The translations under genes were made by a program, and so were the position numbers. From Bacteroidales bacterium (GTDB taxonomy: Bacteria; Bacteroidota; Bacteroidia; Bacteroidales; UBA1715), in the NCBI GenBank assembly GCA_024409235.1, contig JAKSUA010000002.1, forward strand, positions 157,961 to 221,960: a stretch of DNA of 64,000 nt. Direction: 5' to 3'. This document shows positions 43,560-52,576 of the stretch, piece by piece (position 1 is the stretch's first letter; the number at the start of each line of letters is the position of its first letter). The notes under the pieces were generated by a model. That model did not search any database, was not told where the DNA came from, and worked only from the letters and a program-made list of their open reading frames with translations.

Positions 43560-43981
43560 ACGACAACTACGAAGACATTATAAACCTCCCACATCATGTT
43601 TCAAAAAAACATCCGCAGATGTCTATGTTGAGCAGAGCAGCACAATTTGCGCCTTTTGCCGCCCTTTCCGGACACAATGACGCAATAAAAGAAACGGCAA
43701 GACTTACAGAATCACAAAAAAACATTGACGAATCAAACATTGACATTCTAAACAGAAAAATATCATATTTATACACCAGATTAGATGAAATGCCCTTTAT
43801 CTCTATCACCTATTTTAAACCAGATGAAAAGAAAAATGGAGGGTCGTATCAAATTATAGAAGGAAATTTGAAAGAAATTGATGAATACGGGCAGACACTT
43901 ATTTTGACGGATAAAACAAGAATCTCCATCCAATCGGTTTTTGAAATAGAAAGCAATGTTTTTCCCAATAATTTTGAGTAA
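43556..43981 (+). CDS. YolD-like protein
   Basis: A 141-residue YolD-like protein, the usual partner of UvrX-type Y-family polymerases in Firmicutes. Seen: the N-terminal part SMLSRAAQFAPFAALSGHNDAIKETARL and the SH3-like beta barrel (YFKPDEKKNGGSYQIIEGNLKEID ends the conserved run). It overlaps the polymerase gene by 4 bp (ATGA), so it is translationally coupled and likely regulates or assists translesion synthesis. The exact mechanism of YolD is not known. Confidence 0.85.
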   Translation: MNDNYEDIINLPHHVSKKHPQMSMLSRAAQFAPFAALSGHNDAIKETARLTESQKNIDESNIDILNRKISYLYTRLDEMPFISITYFKPDEKKNGGSYQIIEGNLKEIDEYGQTLILTDKTRISIQSVFEIESNVFPNNFE

Positions 43982-43992
43982 ATTATTTTTCT

Positions 43993-44000
43993 TATATTTG
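43993..44000 (+). promoter_or_regulatory. Promoter -7 element of the GlsB/YmgE gene
   Basis: TATATTTG (TAnnTTTG), 41 bases before the ATG at 44042. Confidence 0.6.
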
Positions 44001-44041
44001 AAGCAATAAATTAATTTTCAAATCAATTAACTTTTTTAATT

Positions 44042-44281
44042 ATGGGCTTATTACTATCTCTTTTAATCGGAGCATTAGCAGGCTACCTTGGAAGTAAATT
44101 TTTCAGCGGTGCGGGAAAAGGTTTATTACTGAACCTAATTATCGGTATTGTAGGAGGACTACTTGGAGGATGGTTATTCAGTTTAATCGGCATCGGCGGA
44201 AACGGAATAATTTTTCAGCTAATTAGTGCTACAGTTGGTGCTGTATTACTTTTGTGGATTATCTCTTTAATAAAAAAATAA
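44042..44281 (+). CDS. GlsB/YeaQ/YmgE-family stress membrane protein
   Basis: A 79-residue inner-membrane protein with three short Gly-rich helices: LLIGALAGYLGSKFF, LNLIIGIVGGLLGGWLF, and ISATVGAVLLLWIISL. The pattern and length are those of the transglycosylase-associated (GlsB/YmgE) family, small proteins often induced by general or envelope stress; the function is unknown. It is transcribed from a TATATTTG promoter and ends before the hairpin at 44290-44318. Confidence 0.9.
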   Translation: MGLLLSLLIGALAGYLGSKFFSGAGKGLLLNLIIGIVGGLLGGWLFSLIGIGGNGIIFQLISATVGAVLLLWIISLIKK

Positions 44282-44289
44282 CATGATTC

Positions 44290-44318
44290 AGAGAGGCGTT
44301 TTAATGCCTCTCTTTTTT
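44290..44318 (+). terminator. Terminator after the GlsB/YmgE gene
   Basis: AGAGAGGC (44290-44297) and GCCTCTCT (44306-44313) around an 8-base loop, with a T run that ends directly at the ATG of the next gene. Confidence 0.8.
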
Positions 44319-44786
44319 ATGAAACTTAAATACTACTTCATATTATTTTTTATTACAGCCTGCAGCAGGAATTATCCGGAATACGACAAAGTTCCGAGCG
44401 TTGAATTTCATTCTGCTATGATTTCCCAGGACAGTTCCGATAAAAAAGTAAAGTTTTCATTCATGCTTTACGACGGAGACGGCAACTTCGGACTAGATAA
44501 TGCCGATACGACTGCTCCATTTATCGATACATTTCAGCAGAATTTCTACGCAACTCCATTTTACCTCGAAAATGGAACATTCAATCAACTTCCCTACACT
44601 TTATCATATAGAATTCCACGTCTATCTAAGGGAGAGCAGGAAAAATCCCTCAAAGCAAAAGTATCCATTGACTTTGCTTTTTCAAAAACAGCATTTCCCT
44701 ACGATACAATTTTTTTCACCTACTTTGTTTATGACCGTGCTCTAAACAAAAGCAATGTTGACACAAGTTGGATTATAGCATTTTAA
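44319..44786 (+). CDS. Lipoprotein of unknown family
   Basis: A 155-residue lipoprotein: signal peptide MKLKYYFILFFITACSR with the acyl-Cys in a lipobox ITACS. The mature part is beta-rich (VKFSFMLYDGDGNFGLDNADTT, TLSYRIPRL, FFTYFVYDRALN), with an acidic DGDGNFGLD that recalls calcium-binding loops. I recognise it only as the type of Ig-like exported protein common in Bacteroidota. The longer frame from 44283 crosses the terminator, so the ATG at 44319 right after the T run is used; expression may depend on readthrough. Confidence 0.7.
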   Translation: MKLKYYFILFFITACSRNYPEYDKVPSVEFHSAMISQDSSDKKVKFSFMLYDGDGNFGLDNADTTAPFIDTFQQNFYATPFYLENGTFNQLPYTLSYRIPRLSKGEQEKSLKAKVSIDFAFSKTAFPYDTIFFTYFVYDRALNKSNVDTSWIIAF

Positions 44787-44787
44787 T

Positions 44788-44851
44788 AAAAAATGGAGGG
44801 ACAACTTGGGGCGTCATCCCTCCGCGAGGTGTGTAAGATAGAATAATTTCT
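44788..44851 (-). ncRNA. Candidate small RNA between the lipoprotein gene and purT
   Basis: On the minus strand a TATATTTG promoter (44858-44865) is followed after about 35 bases by a GC-rich hairpin GGAGGGA (44817-44823) / TCCCTCC (44795-44801) and the T run ATTTTTT. The predicted transcript is about 64 bases, has no meaningful reading frame, and does not overlap the purT or lipoprotein coding parts. Alternatively the hairpin is just the purT terminator and the promoter is fortuitous. Confidence 0.45.
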
Positions 44852-44857
44852 TCGAGA

Positions 44858-44865
44858 CAAATATA
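44858..44865 (-). promoter_or_regulatory. Orphan promoter downstream of purT
   Basis: TATATTTG on the minus strand with no protein gene after it; it leads into the 44788-44851 hairpin. Confidence 0.45.
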
Positions 44866-44936
44866 CACTTTTTTTTATTCAGCACTCCCTCTAACACAGA
44901 AAATTCGGGAGTTTTGACTAAAAGAGCGACATTTCC

Positions 44937-46118
44937 CTACTGTTCTATCTTTAACTTTTCATACATTTTTCTAACCTTTTCTTTAGCTTCGTCAACAGAA
45001 TTTCCACGAGCTAACAAAACGGCCATACGTCTATGTCCATGTACATCAGGTTTACCAAAAATTCGCATTTGCGTATCCGGTTCAGCCAAAACATCCTCTA
45101 AATTTTCAAAGGCAACATTTTCGCTGTCGCCTCTTACCACAACAGCTTTTGAAGCCGAAGGACCGTGGAATGCAATGTTAGGAATCGGCAATCCCAAAAT
45201 TGCACGCACATGTAAAGAAAATTCAGACAAATCCTGAGAAATCATAGTAACCATTCCTGTATCATGAGGACGAGGAGAAACCTCACTGAAAATTACATCA
45301 TCACCTTTAATAAACATTTCCACACCAAAAATTCCCCATCCACCAAGAGCATTTGTAATCTTTCCTGCTATATCCTGAGCTTTTTCCAAAGCAACATTCG
45401 ACATTGGCTGTGGTTGCCAAGATTCTTGATAATCACCATCTTTCTGCCAATGACCTACCGGATTCAAAAAACTAGTTCCGTCTTTATGACGAACAGTCAA
45501 CAAAGTTATTTCATAATCAAAATCAACGAATCCTTCCACTATAACCTTTCCAGCTCCGGCACGTCCTCCTTCCTGAGAAATTTCCCAAGATTTATCCACA
45601 TCTGCTTCCGATTTCACAACACTTTGTCCATGGCCAGAAGAGCTCATTATAGGTTTTACCACGCAAGGTATTCCAACTTCCTTCACTGCCTCCACATATT
45701 CCTTGTAGTTTTCCGCAAAGCGATATTTTGAAGTCTTCAAACCAAGTTCTTCTGCAGCAAGACGACGAATACCTTCCCTGTTCATTGTCAAGAAAGTAGC
45801 ATGAGCTGTCGGTATCACATTGAATCCTTCCTTTTCTAATTCCAACAACGTCTTTGTTGCAATAGCTTCTACTTCAGGAATAATAAAATCCGGTTTTTCA
45901 GCATATATCACTTCACGTAATTTTTCACCGTCAAGCATTGAAATCACGTAAGATTTATGTGCTATCTGCATTGCTGGTGCATTTTCATACTTATCAACTG
46001 CAACAACTTCTACTCCATAACGTTGCAATTCAATAGCAACCTCTTTTCCCAATTCCCCGGAACCACAAAGCAATGCTTTTTTTCCTCCTTTTTTGAAAAC
46101 TGTGCCGAATTTTGTCAT
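44937..46118 (-). CDS. purT: Formate-dependent GAR transformylase
   Basis: A 393-residue ATP-grasp enzyme that makes formylglycinamide ribonucleotide from GAR, formate and ATP, a folate-free route for the third step of purine synthesis. Seen: [18 protein letters not shown], the [12 protein letters not shown] block, the ATP-grasp part [17 protein letters not shown], and [17 protein letters not shown]. Length is standard for PurT. The TATTTTTG promoter (46144-46151) lies 26 bases before the ATG. Confidence 0.96.
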   Translation of the reverse strand: MTKFGTVFKKGGKKALLCGSGELGKEVAIELQRYGVEVVAVDKYENAPAMQIAHKSYVISMLDGEKLREVIYAEKPDFIIPEVEAIATKTLLELEKEGFNVIPTAHATFLTMNREGIRRLAAEELGLKTSKYRFAENYKEYVEAVKEVGIPCVVKPIMSSSGHGQSVVKSEADVDKSWEISQEGGRAGAGKVIVEGFVDFDYEITLLTVRHKDGTSFLNPVGHWQKDGDYQESWQPQPMSNVALEKAQDIAGKITNALGGWGIFGVEMFIKGDDVIFSEVSPRPHDTGMVTMISQDLSEFSLHVRAILGLPIPNIAFHGPSASKAVVVRGDSENVAFENLEDVLAEPDTQMRIFGKPDVHGHRRMAVLLARGNSVDEAKEKVRKMYEKLKIEQ

Positions 46119-46143
46119 AACACGAACAAATTTTATTTATATC

Positions 46144-46151
46144 CAAAAATA
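46144..46151 (-). promoter_or_regulatory. Promoter -7 element of purT
   Basis: TATTTTTG on the minus strand (TAnnTTTG), divergent from the SDR promoter. Confidence 0.55.
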
Positions 46152-46262
46152 CTCATTCTGCTATCATTTACTAAAAATATTACTAAGAGTTATTGACATT
46201 TTTTAAGACATTATGCACATCGGTCTTTAACAAGAAAAAATTACGAGAATTAATTTTATGCT

Positions 46263-46270
46263 TATTTTTG
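46263..46270 (+). promoter_or_regulatory. Promoter -7 element of the SDR gene
   Basis: TATTTTTG (TAnnTTTG), 24 bases before the ATG at 46295. Confidence 0.6.
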
Positions 46271-46294
46271 TAATCTAAATTAAAAATTGGAACA

Positions 46295-47029
46295 ATGAAA
46301 ACAGACGTTAAAGGGAAATGGGCTCTTATTACTGGAGCAAACCGAGGAATTGGTTACAGAATCACAAAATTTATGGCAGCACAAGGATGTAATTTAGTGC
46401 TACACAGCCGTAATCTTTCTCACACAGAAAAAGTTTTGGAAGAAGTTAAATCAATGGGCGTTCAAGCATATTGCGTTGCCGCAGAACTTTCTAAGCCAGA
46501 AGAAGTTACAAAAATGATCAACGAAATCAATGCAAAAGGAACACAGATTGACATTTTATTTAACGACGCAGCCGTTCAAATAGCATACAGAACAGATTAT
46601 TTCCAAACACCGGTAGAAGATTATACACAAAGTTTCTTAATCAACACTATCGCACCAATGATGCTTTGTTACGAGTTCCTACCAAAAATGAAAGAACGTG
46701 GATTTGGAAGAATCATAAATACAACAAGTGGTATCAGAAACGAACCACAACAAGCTGGATATTCTGCAAGTAAAGCTGCTTTAGACAAAGTAACTACAGA
46801 CCTTGCTGGAACAGTTGACGGAACAGACGTCATCATTAGTTTAGCTGATCCAGGATGGTGCCGTACCGACCTTGGAGGTCCAAGCGCACCTAACGATCCT
46901 GATTCTGTTATTCCTGGTATTGTTTTGGGAGCTTTTGTAAACGACAAAAAAAGCGGCCGTTTATTTGGAGCTCAAGACTTTGCTGGTATGACTATAGAAG
47001 AAGCATTGGCAAAAGTTGAAGTAAAATAA
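46295..47029 (+). CDS. Short-chain dehydrogenase/reductase
   Basis: A 244-residue classical SDR. Seen: the NAD(P) motif LITGANRGIGYRI (TGxxxGxG), the structural NDAAV (NNAG equivalent), the catalytic Ser in INTTSGIRNE, and YSASKAALDK (YxxxK). The basic SRN after the second strand (LHSRNLS) favours NADP. The substrate is unknown; there is no related pathway gene next to it. It has its own promoter and a strong terminator. Confidence 0.88.
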   Translation: MKTDVKGKWALITGANRGIGYRITKFMAAQGCNLVLHSRNLSHTEKVLEEVKSMGVQAYCVAAELSKPEEVTKMINEINAKGTQIDILFNDAAVQIAYRTDYFQTPVEDYTQSFLINTIAPMMLCYEFLPKMKERGFGRIINTTSGIRNEPQQAGYSASKAALDKVTTDLAGTVDGTDVIISLADPGWCRTDLGGPSAPNDPDSVIPGIVLGAFVNDKKSGRLFGAQDFAGMTIEEALAKVEVK

Positions 47030-47037
47030 CAACAGTC

Positions 47038-47071
47038 AAAACATTTGCATCCGATGGATGCAAATGTTTTT
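47038..47071 (+). terminator. Terminator of the SDR gene
   Basis: CATTTGCATCC (47042-47052) and GGATGCAAATG (47056-47066) form a perfect stem extended by A/T runs; it could also serve the convergent WG-repeat gene. Confidence 0.8.
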
Positions 47072-47085
47072 CACAACAAAATCCG

Positions 47086-47919
47086 TTACTTCACAACCTC
47101 TCCCCGCTTGTTTATATAAAACATTTCTTCATCCACTTCAACAAGCGCCTTTTCCTTATAAAAGGATTCTGCATAATCAAACTGCAACGGTATAACTATA
47201 TTTCCTTCCACATCAATATAGCCCCATTGATTTCCCTTTTTCACTGCAGCGACGCCTTCCTGAAACAAACGTGCATCATCATATTCACAGCCAATAGAGA
47301 TATTGCCAAGTGTATCTACAAATCCCCATTTTTGCCCCTGCTCAACTAAAGCACGACCATTTTCACCAAAAGTACTAATGTTATCAAAACGGCATGAAAC
47401 TCTGAATTTGCCACTGACATCAATATACCCATATTTTCCATTCAGTTTAACCATAGCTAAACCTCCAGAAAACGGACATGCCGCATCATACCGACATTTT
47501 ATTTGATAATCTCCGTTTTTATTTATCCATCCCCACTTTTCGGAACGCTGCACAAGAGCTAAATTGCATTTCGGATCAAATGATTTTGCCTCGTCAAAAT
47601 AATAATACACAACAATCTTCCCTGTTGAGTCAATATATCCATATTTCTCCCCTTTTCTTACACAAGCAAGCCCGTCACTAAAATACTCCGCATCATCAAA
47701 CTGGGCTGAAATCACAAGTTTTCCTTTTTTATTCACGTATCCCCATTTTCCTTCCTGCTGATCTACGTCGTGCTGACTGTGATACACCAACATATCACCA
47801 AACTCGCCTTTATACACCAACATTCCGTTTTGCACAATAACAGGACGCAGGTCTTGAGAATATGCGCATTGACAAATCAAGACAACAAAAAACAACAGTA
47901 TTTTCCGGCAGCTTTTCAT
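47086..47919 (-). CDS. WG-repeat secreted protein
   Basis: A 277-residue exported protein made of about six to seven WG repeats of roughly 35 residues, each of the form KWGYVNKKGKLVI-x-QFDDAxxFSxGLA. The signal peptide ends near YSQ. WG-repeat proteins are frequent in Bacteroidota and form beta-rich, probably beta-propeller-like or solenoid structures that may bind surface glycans or proteins; function is not established. Repeats that keep the Trp-Gly pair alternate with YGY-type variants. Confidence 0.88.
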   Translation of the reverse strand: MKSCRKILLFFVVLICQCAYSQDLRPVIVQNGMLVYKGEFGDMLVYHSQHDVDQQEGKWGYVNKKGKLVISAQFDDAEYFSDGLACVRKGEKYGYIDSTGKIVVYYYFDEAKSFDPKCNLALVQRSEKWGWINKNGDYQIKCRYDAACPFSGGLAMVKLNGKYGYIDVSGKFRVSCRFDNISTFGENGRALVEQGQKWGFVDTLGNISIGCEYDDARLFQEGVAAVKKGNQWGYIDVEGNIVIPLQFDYAESFYKEKALVEVDEEMFYINKRGEVVK

Positions 47920-47965
47920 ACATTTAAACTTTATGCAGTAAATTTCTTCAAATTTATTAAATTCT

Positions 47966-47973
47966 TACATTTG
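47966..47973 (+). promoter_or_regulatory. Promoter -7 element of xerD
   Basis: TACATTTG (TAnnTTTG), 14 bases before the ATG at 47988. Confidence 0.6.
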
Positions 47974-47987
47974 TAAAAATAAGAAAC

Positions 47988-48899
47988 ATGAGTTGGGAAA
48001 AAAGTATCAAGGATTTTGAATATTATCTTCGTTTGGAAAAATCACTATCGGAAAATTCCATCGAAGCTTACATTCATGACGTGAAAAAACTTTATGCATT
48101 TCTTATTGTTACCGACGAAAACATTCCTCCCGAAAAAGTTACGATTGACATTCTACATGAATTCGTTTATTGGCTAAACAACAACACCGAGCAGAAAATC
48201 AACGAACGTTCCCAAGCAAGAATTATTTCGGGAATTAAGGGATTTTTTGCCTACCTGCAATTAGACAATTTAATAGACATTGACCCAACCGATTTACTCG
48301 ACGCTCCTAAATTGCCTAAAAAACTTCCCGTTTACCTGTCCATAGACGAAATTGACTCTATGATAAACTCTATAGACGTAAGTAAGCCGGAAGGACATAG
48401 AAACCGTGCAATGTTGGAAATTCTCTACAGTTGCGGCCTTCGCGTCAGCGAACTAGTAACCCTAAGAATGCACAACCTATTTTTTGACGAAGGTTTCATC
48501 AGAGTTATAGGAAAAGGAGACAAAGAACGCCTGATTCCTATCAGCGACAAAGCAAAAAACGAGATGGAAAACTACTTTAAGCAACGATGCCATCTTACCA
48601 TTGCTCCCGGCGAAGAAGACTTCGTTTTTCTAAACAGACGAGGCAAACATTTAACACGCGTCATGGTTTTCCTTATCATAAAAGAAATTGCCAATTCCGT
48701 TGGAATACAAAAAAACATTAGCCCACATACATTCAGACACTCCTTTGCCACACATCTTGTAAACGGCGGCGCCGACCTTCGTTCTGTACAAGAAATGCTT
48801 GGACACGAATCCATATTAACAACAGAGATTTACACACATTTGGATAAGCAACATCTCCGCGACACAATTCTTCTATACGGTAGAACAGGGAAAAATTAG
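47988..48899 (+). CDS. xerD: Site-specific tyrosine recombinase XerD
   Basis: A 303-residue chromosome-dimer recombinase that acts with XerC at dif during division. Seen: the SAM-like core-binding domain (YYLRLEKSLSENSIEAY-like start, ISGIKGFFAYL), and the catalytic set: Arg in YSCGLRVSELVTL, Lys in GKGDKERLIPI, HTFRHSFATHLVNGGADLR (His, Arg), the LGHESILTTEIYTH block (His, Tyr nucleophile). Length and single-copy placement next to housekeeping genes favour the chromosomal Xer recombinase over an integrase; XerC versus XerD is less sure. Confidence 0.88.
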   Translation: MSWEKSIKDFEYYLRLEKSLSENSIEAYIHDVKKLYAFLIVTDENIPPEKVTIDILHEFVYWLNNNTEQKINERSQARIISGIKGFFAYLQLDNLIDIDPTDLLDAPKLPKKLPVYLSIDEIDSMINSIDVSKPEGHRNRAMLEILYSCGLRVSELVTLRMHNLFFDEGFIRVIGKGDKERLIPISDKAKNEMENYFKQRCHLTIAPGEEDFVFLNRRGKHLTRVMVFLIIKEIANSVGIQKNISPHTFRHSFATHLVNGGADLRSVQEMLGHESILTTEIYTHLDKQHLRDTILLYGRTGKN

Positions 48900-48905
48900 C
48901 CAATA

Positions 48906-51668
48906 CTATTTAGCCAATTTACATTGCAAGTATTTTGCGGTATAGGATTTGTCACATTTAAGCAAATCCTCCGGCTTACCTTCGAACACAACATTTCCGC
49001 CATTTTCACCACCTTCCGGACCCATATCAATAATCCAATCCGCACATTTTATAACATCAAGATTGTGTTCAATAACAACAACAGAATGTCCATGTGCCAA
49101 CAAGCGGTTAAAGGAATCCATCAGCTTCTTTATATCATGGAAATGAAGTCCCGTAGTAGGCTCATCGAAAATAAATAAACATTTATCCTTACCATCCTTT
49201 CCTAAAAATGTAGCCAATTTTATACGTTGCAACTCTCCACCCGAGAATGTACTTGACGATTGACCCAAAGAAACATAACCAAGCCCCACATCCTGCAGTG
49301 GCTGCAAACGTTCTGCAATTCGCTGGGTTATTGCCGCATTATCTTCTTTGAAAAACAAAATAGCCTCATCAACAGTCATTTCCAATATATCAGCAACAGA
49401 TTTTCCACGATATAGAACTTCCAGGACTTCGCTTTTAAATCGCTTACCCTGACAGGATTCACAAACAAGTTCCACATCTGCCATAAACTGCATTTCTACT
49501 TTTATTACACCATCACCCTTACAATCCTCGCATCTACCACCATCGGTGTTAAAAGAGAAATGAGCAGGCTTATAACCCTGTAATTGTGCAGATTTCTGAC
49601 TTGCATACAACGCTCTGATGTCATCAAAAGCCTTACAATACGTTACTGGATTAGAACGTGTTGATTTACCAATAGGATTTTGATCAACAAATTCAACTGT
49701 TGACAATCCTGCAACACCTTCTATTTCATCACATTCACCTAACGTAACGCCCGTTTCACCCAATAACTGCTGCACACCAGGATAAAGAATTTTATCTATC
49801 AATGAAGATTTTCCCGAACCAGAAACACCTGTCACAACAGTAAATACTCCCAGTGGAATTTTTACAGTAATATCCTTTAAATTATTTTCACGGGCACCCT
49901 TTATTGTTATGCAATTCTTCCACTGACGGCGTACCGTTGGAACATCAATAGATTTTCTTCCAGTCAAATAATCTGCAGTCAGTGTTGTCCCTTTTTTCAA
50001 CAAATCCGACATTGAACCTTGGAACACAACTTTTCCTCCATTCACACCGGCATACGGACCAATATCTATTATATCATCCGCAGCACGCATCATTTCCTCA
50101 TCATGTTCGACAACAACAACTGTATTACCTAGACTCTGAAGTTTTTTCAATACACGTATCAGTTTGTCGGTATCTCTTGAATGCAAGCCGATACTTGGTT
50201 CATCAAGAATATACAGTGAACCAACAAGATTGCTTCCTAGAGAAGTCGCTAAATTTATTCTTTGAGATTCTCCACCCGACAATGTATTAGATAAACGATT
50301 GAGTGTCAGATATCCTAAGCCTACTTCATCCAAAAAGCGAAGACGGGTTTTTATTTCCACCAACAACCGTTCGGCGACTTCGTTTTCATAATTTGAAAGC
50401 TGAATATTCTCAAAAAACACCAACAATGAAGATATTGGCATTTCAACTAATTCGAGAATGTTTTTTCCCGCAACTTTTACATATCCAGCTTCTTTTTTCA
50501 AACGGGAGCCATGACATTCCGGACAAGTAGTTCTGCCACGAAAACGCGACAACATCACACGATACTGTATTTTATACATATTGTGCTCAACCATTTCGAA
50601 GAAATCATTAATTCCGCCGAAATATTGATTTCCTTCCCACAACAAACGCTTTTGTTCTTCTGTAAGATTACAATATGGTTTATGAATCGGGAAATTAAAT
50701 TTTCCTGAAGTCATTACCAGACGGTTTTTCCATTCAACCATCTTGTCGCCCCGCCAACACGCAACCGCATTCTCCCACACAGAAAGTTTTTTATCCGGAA
50801 TCACCTTATTAGGATCAATGCCGATTATTTTTCCAAAGCCCTCACACTTTGGACATGCACCAAGAGGACTGTTGAAATTAAACGTAAACACCGAAGGTTC
50901 TTCGAAAGTAATACCGTCAGCTTCAAAACGTTTTGAAAATTCATATGATTTTAAACCATCATTTTCCTCAACCCAAACGGTGCAATTGTCTTGTCCTTCC
51001 TGAAAAACAGTTTGAACAGAATCAGCCATACGTCCGAGTATTGATTCATCCGGAACGATTCTATCTATCAACAAATAAATATCATCGGCATTAGAAGATG
51101 AAAAATCAGATATACGTGTAACCTTTCCTTGAACAAGGAGACGGTTAAAACCTTCTTTTTCCAACGAATCCAGTTTTTCCTGCAGCGAATAATTTCCCAA
51201 TAATAGCGGAGCCGACAAATAACACCGCATTCCCTTTTTACTAATCAAGAAATCTACAACATCCTGAACAGAATGACGTTTAACTTCACATCCAGATATA
51301 GGCGAAAAAGTTCTTCCTATTCTTGAATACAACAACTTTATATAATCATAAATCTCTGTTGAAGTCCCTACCGTTGAACGTGGATTAACAGCATTAACTT
51401 TTTGTTCTATCGCAATTGCTGGAGGTATGCCGGATATTGACTCCACCTCAGGTTTCTGTATTTTCCCCAAGAACTGCCGCGCATACGAAGACAAGCTTTC
51501 AACATACCTCCTCTGCCCTTCGGCATATATTGTATCGAAAGCCAAGGATGATTTTCCTGAACCGGAAACACCTGTCACCACCACAAAACTTCCTCTGTCA
51601 ATCGAAACATCAATCTTCTTAAGATTGTGGACAGCAACACCTTTTACATCTATTTTTTGACTTTCCAT
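48906..51668 (-). CDS. uvrA: Excinuclease ABC subunit A
   Basis: A 920-residue nucleotide-excision-repair ATPase that finds damaged DNA and loads UvrB. Seen: first Walker [17 protein letters not shown], the first zinc module CPKCEGFGK with [10 protein letters not shown], signature [12 protein letters not shown], second Walker [14 protein letters not shown], second zinc module CEDCKGDG...[10 protein letters not shown], and [12 protein letters not shown]. The block [17 protein letters not shown] is the Bacteroidota form. Bacteroidota often carry two uvrA paralogues; which one this is cannot be told here. The promoter is TATTTTTG at 51685-51692. Confidence 0.95.
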   Translation of the reverse strand: MESQKIDVKGVAVHNLKKIDVSIDRGSFVVVTGVSGSGKSSLAFDTIYAEGQRRYVESLSSYARQFLGKIQKPEVESISGIPPAIAIEQKVNAVNPRSTVGTSTEIYDYIKLLYSRIGRTFSPISGCEVKRHSVQDVVDFLISKKGMRCYLSAPLLLGNYSLQEKLDSLEKEGFNRLLVQGKVTRISDFSSSNADDIYLLIDRIVPDESILGRMADSVQTVFQEGQDNCTVWVEENDGLKSYEFSKRFEADGITFEEPSVFTFNFNSPLGACPKCEGFGKIIGIDPNKVIPDKKLSVWENAVACWRGDKMVEWKNRLVMTSGKFNFPIHKPYCNLTEEQKRLLWEGNQYFGGINDFFEMVEHNMYKIQYRVMLSRFRGRTTCPECHGSRLKKEAGYVKVAGKNILELVEMPISSLLVFFENIQLSNYENEVAERLLVEIKTRLRFLDEVGLGYLTLNRLSNTLSGGESQRINLATSLGSNLVGSLYILDEPSIGLHSRDTDKLIRVLKKLQSLGNTVVVVEHDEEMMRAADDIIDIGPYAGVNGGKVVFQGSMSDLLKKGTTLTADYLTGRKSIDVPTVRRQWKNCITIKGARENNLKDITVKIPLGVFTVVTGVSGSGKSSLIDKILYPGVQQLLGETGVTLGECDEIEGVAGLSTVEFVDQNPIGKSTRSNPVTYCKAFDDIRALYASQKSAQLQGYKPAHFSFNTDGGRCEDCKGDGVIKVEMQFMADVELVCESCQGKRFKSEVLEVLYRGKSVADILEMTVDEAILFFKEDNAAITQRIAERLQPLQDVGLGYVSLGQSSSTFSGGELQRIKLATFLGKDGKDKCLFIFDEPTTGLHFHDIKKLMDSFNRLLAHGHSVVVIEHNLDVIKCADWIIDMGPEGGENGGNVVFEGKPEDLLKCDKSYTAKYLQCKLAK

Positions 51669-51684
51669 ATCTAATTTTTCACGA

Positions 51685-51692
51685 CAAAAATA
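51685..51692 (-). promoter_or_regulatory. Promoter -7 element of uvrA
   Basis: TATTTTTG on the minus strand, 16 bases before the uvrA ATG. Confidence 0.6.
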
Positions 51693-51712
51693 CTTTATTC
51701 TTTCTTTTATAC

Positions 51713-51742
51713 TTGTTTTTACAATCTAATTTTATACATTTG
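51713..51742 (+). promoter_or_regulatory. Promoter of the ECF sigma factor gene
   Basis: TTG (51713-51715) and TACATTTG (51735-51742) with a 19-bp spacer, a full housekeeping promoter. The start codon lies 80 bases further, leaving an untranslated leader of about 74 bases. Confidence 0.7.
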
Positions 51743-51822
51743 TGAATGTAAAATCTAAAAATTATTGCCTATAGGAAATTTCTACTTTTCTCAGATTATT
51801 AACTTTCTAATAATGATTTGTC

Positions 51823-52410
51823 ATGAAAAGTATGCTTTCCGACCAAGAATTGATTGTCGCATTCGGCAATGGCGATAATTCAGCAATGGACATGTTAATC
51901 ACACGTTATCACAGTAAAATACTGGGATATATCCGTCATTTAGTAAGAAATCAAGAATTAGCAGAAGATTTATGTCAGGAAACCTTCATTAAGGTTATAA
52001 ACTCTCTGAAAAAAAACACATATCACGATGACGGACACTTTTCCGCATGGTTATTCAGAATTGCAAAAAACCTTATTATTGACAATTATAGGAAAAACAC
52101 AAAACTACCTACCGTTTCAAACGAATCTAACGAGGTTGATTTATTCAACAATGCTAAATTCTCAGATGAAACAATAGAAACCAAAATTGTAAAAGGGCAA
52201 ATCTCAAACGATTTAAAAGATCTCATCCGCCTGCTACCAGAGGAACAAAGAACTACCGTACTTATGAGACTCAACTTAGACATGAGTTTTAAAGAAATTG
52301 CGGAAGTGCAAAACATTAGCATCAACACGGCACTTGGTCGCATGCGTTATGCAGTTATCAATCTCAGAAAAATGATTGAGGAGAAAAACTTAATTATGAC
52401 ATTGCAATAA
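51823..52410 (+). CDS. ECF-family RNA polymerase sigma factor
   Basis: A 195-residue extracytoplasmic-function sigma factor. Region 2: LITRYHSKILGYIRHLVRNQELAEDLCQETFIKVI and FSAWLFRIAKNLIIDNYRK (the conserved runs are AEDLCQETF and AWLFRIAKN). Region 4: LPEEQRTTVLMRLNLDMSFKEIAEV with SINTALGRMRYAV. No anti-sigma gene follows; instead a TrpB2-type gene with its own promoter comes next. Free-standing sigma factors of this type are common and conserved in Bacteroidales. It is read from a housekeeping-type promoter, unlike the sigma-barrel protein at 37222-38790. Confidence 0.92.
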   Translation: MKSMLSDQELIVAFGNGDNSAMDMLITRYHSKILGYIRHLVRNQELAEDLCQETFIKVINSLKKNTYHDDGHFSAWLFRIAKNLIIDNYRKNTKLPTVSNESNEVDLFNNAKFSDETIETKIVKGQISNDLKDLIRLLPEEQRTTVLMRLNLDMSFKEIAEVQNISINTALGRMRYAVINLRKMIEEKNLIMTLQ

Positions 52411-52543
52411 AGCAGTCGTCAATTGCCGAATCAACACAATTTATATTAATCAGCAACTCCCATCCAGGCTGTTGACAGGACATATTTAGCAAATTGCAGC
52501 GTACAAAAATTCAAAAATGACAAAGGTTTATAGTATTTTTTCT

Positions 52544-52551
52544 TACTTTTG
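52544..52551 (+). promoter_or_regulatory. Promoter -7 element of the trpB2-type gene
   Basis: TACTTTTG (TAnnTTTG), 25 bases before the ATG at 52577. The 52411-52543 gap shows only a weak CAAC/GTTG inverted repeat. Confidence 0.6.
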
Positions 52552-52576
52552 GGAGTAAAAATTTAAAAACAAAACT

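Noticed and set aside
52411..52543. CAAC...GTTG inverted repeat before the trpB2-type gene as a riboswitch or T-box
   Set aside because: The stem is only four bases, no specifier or tryptophan-binding elements can be seen, and the promoter lies downstream of it.
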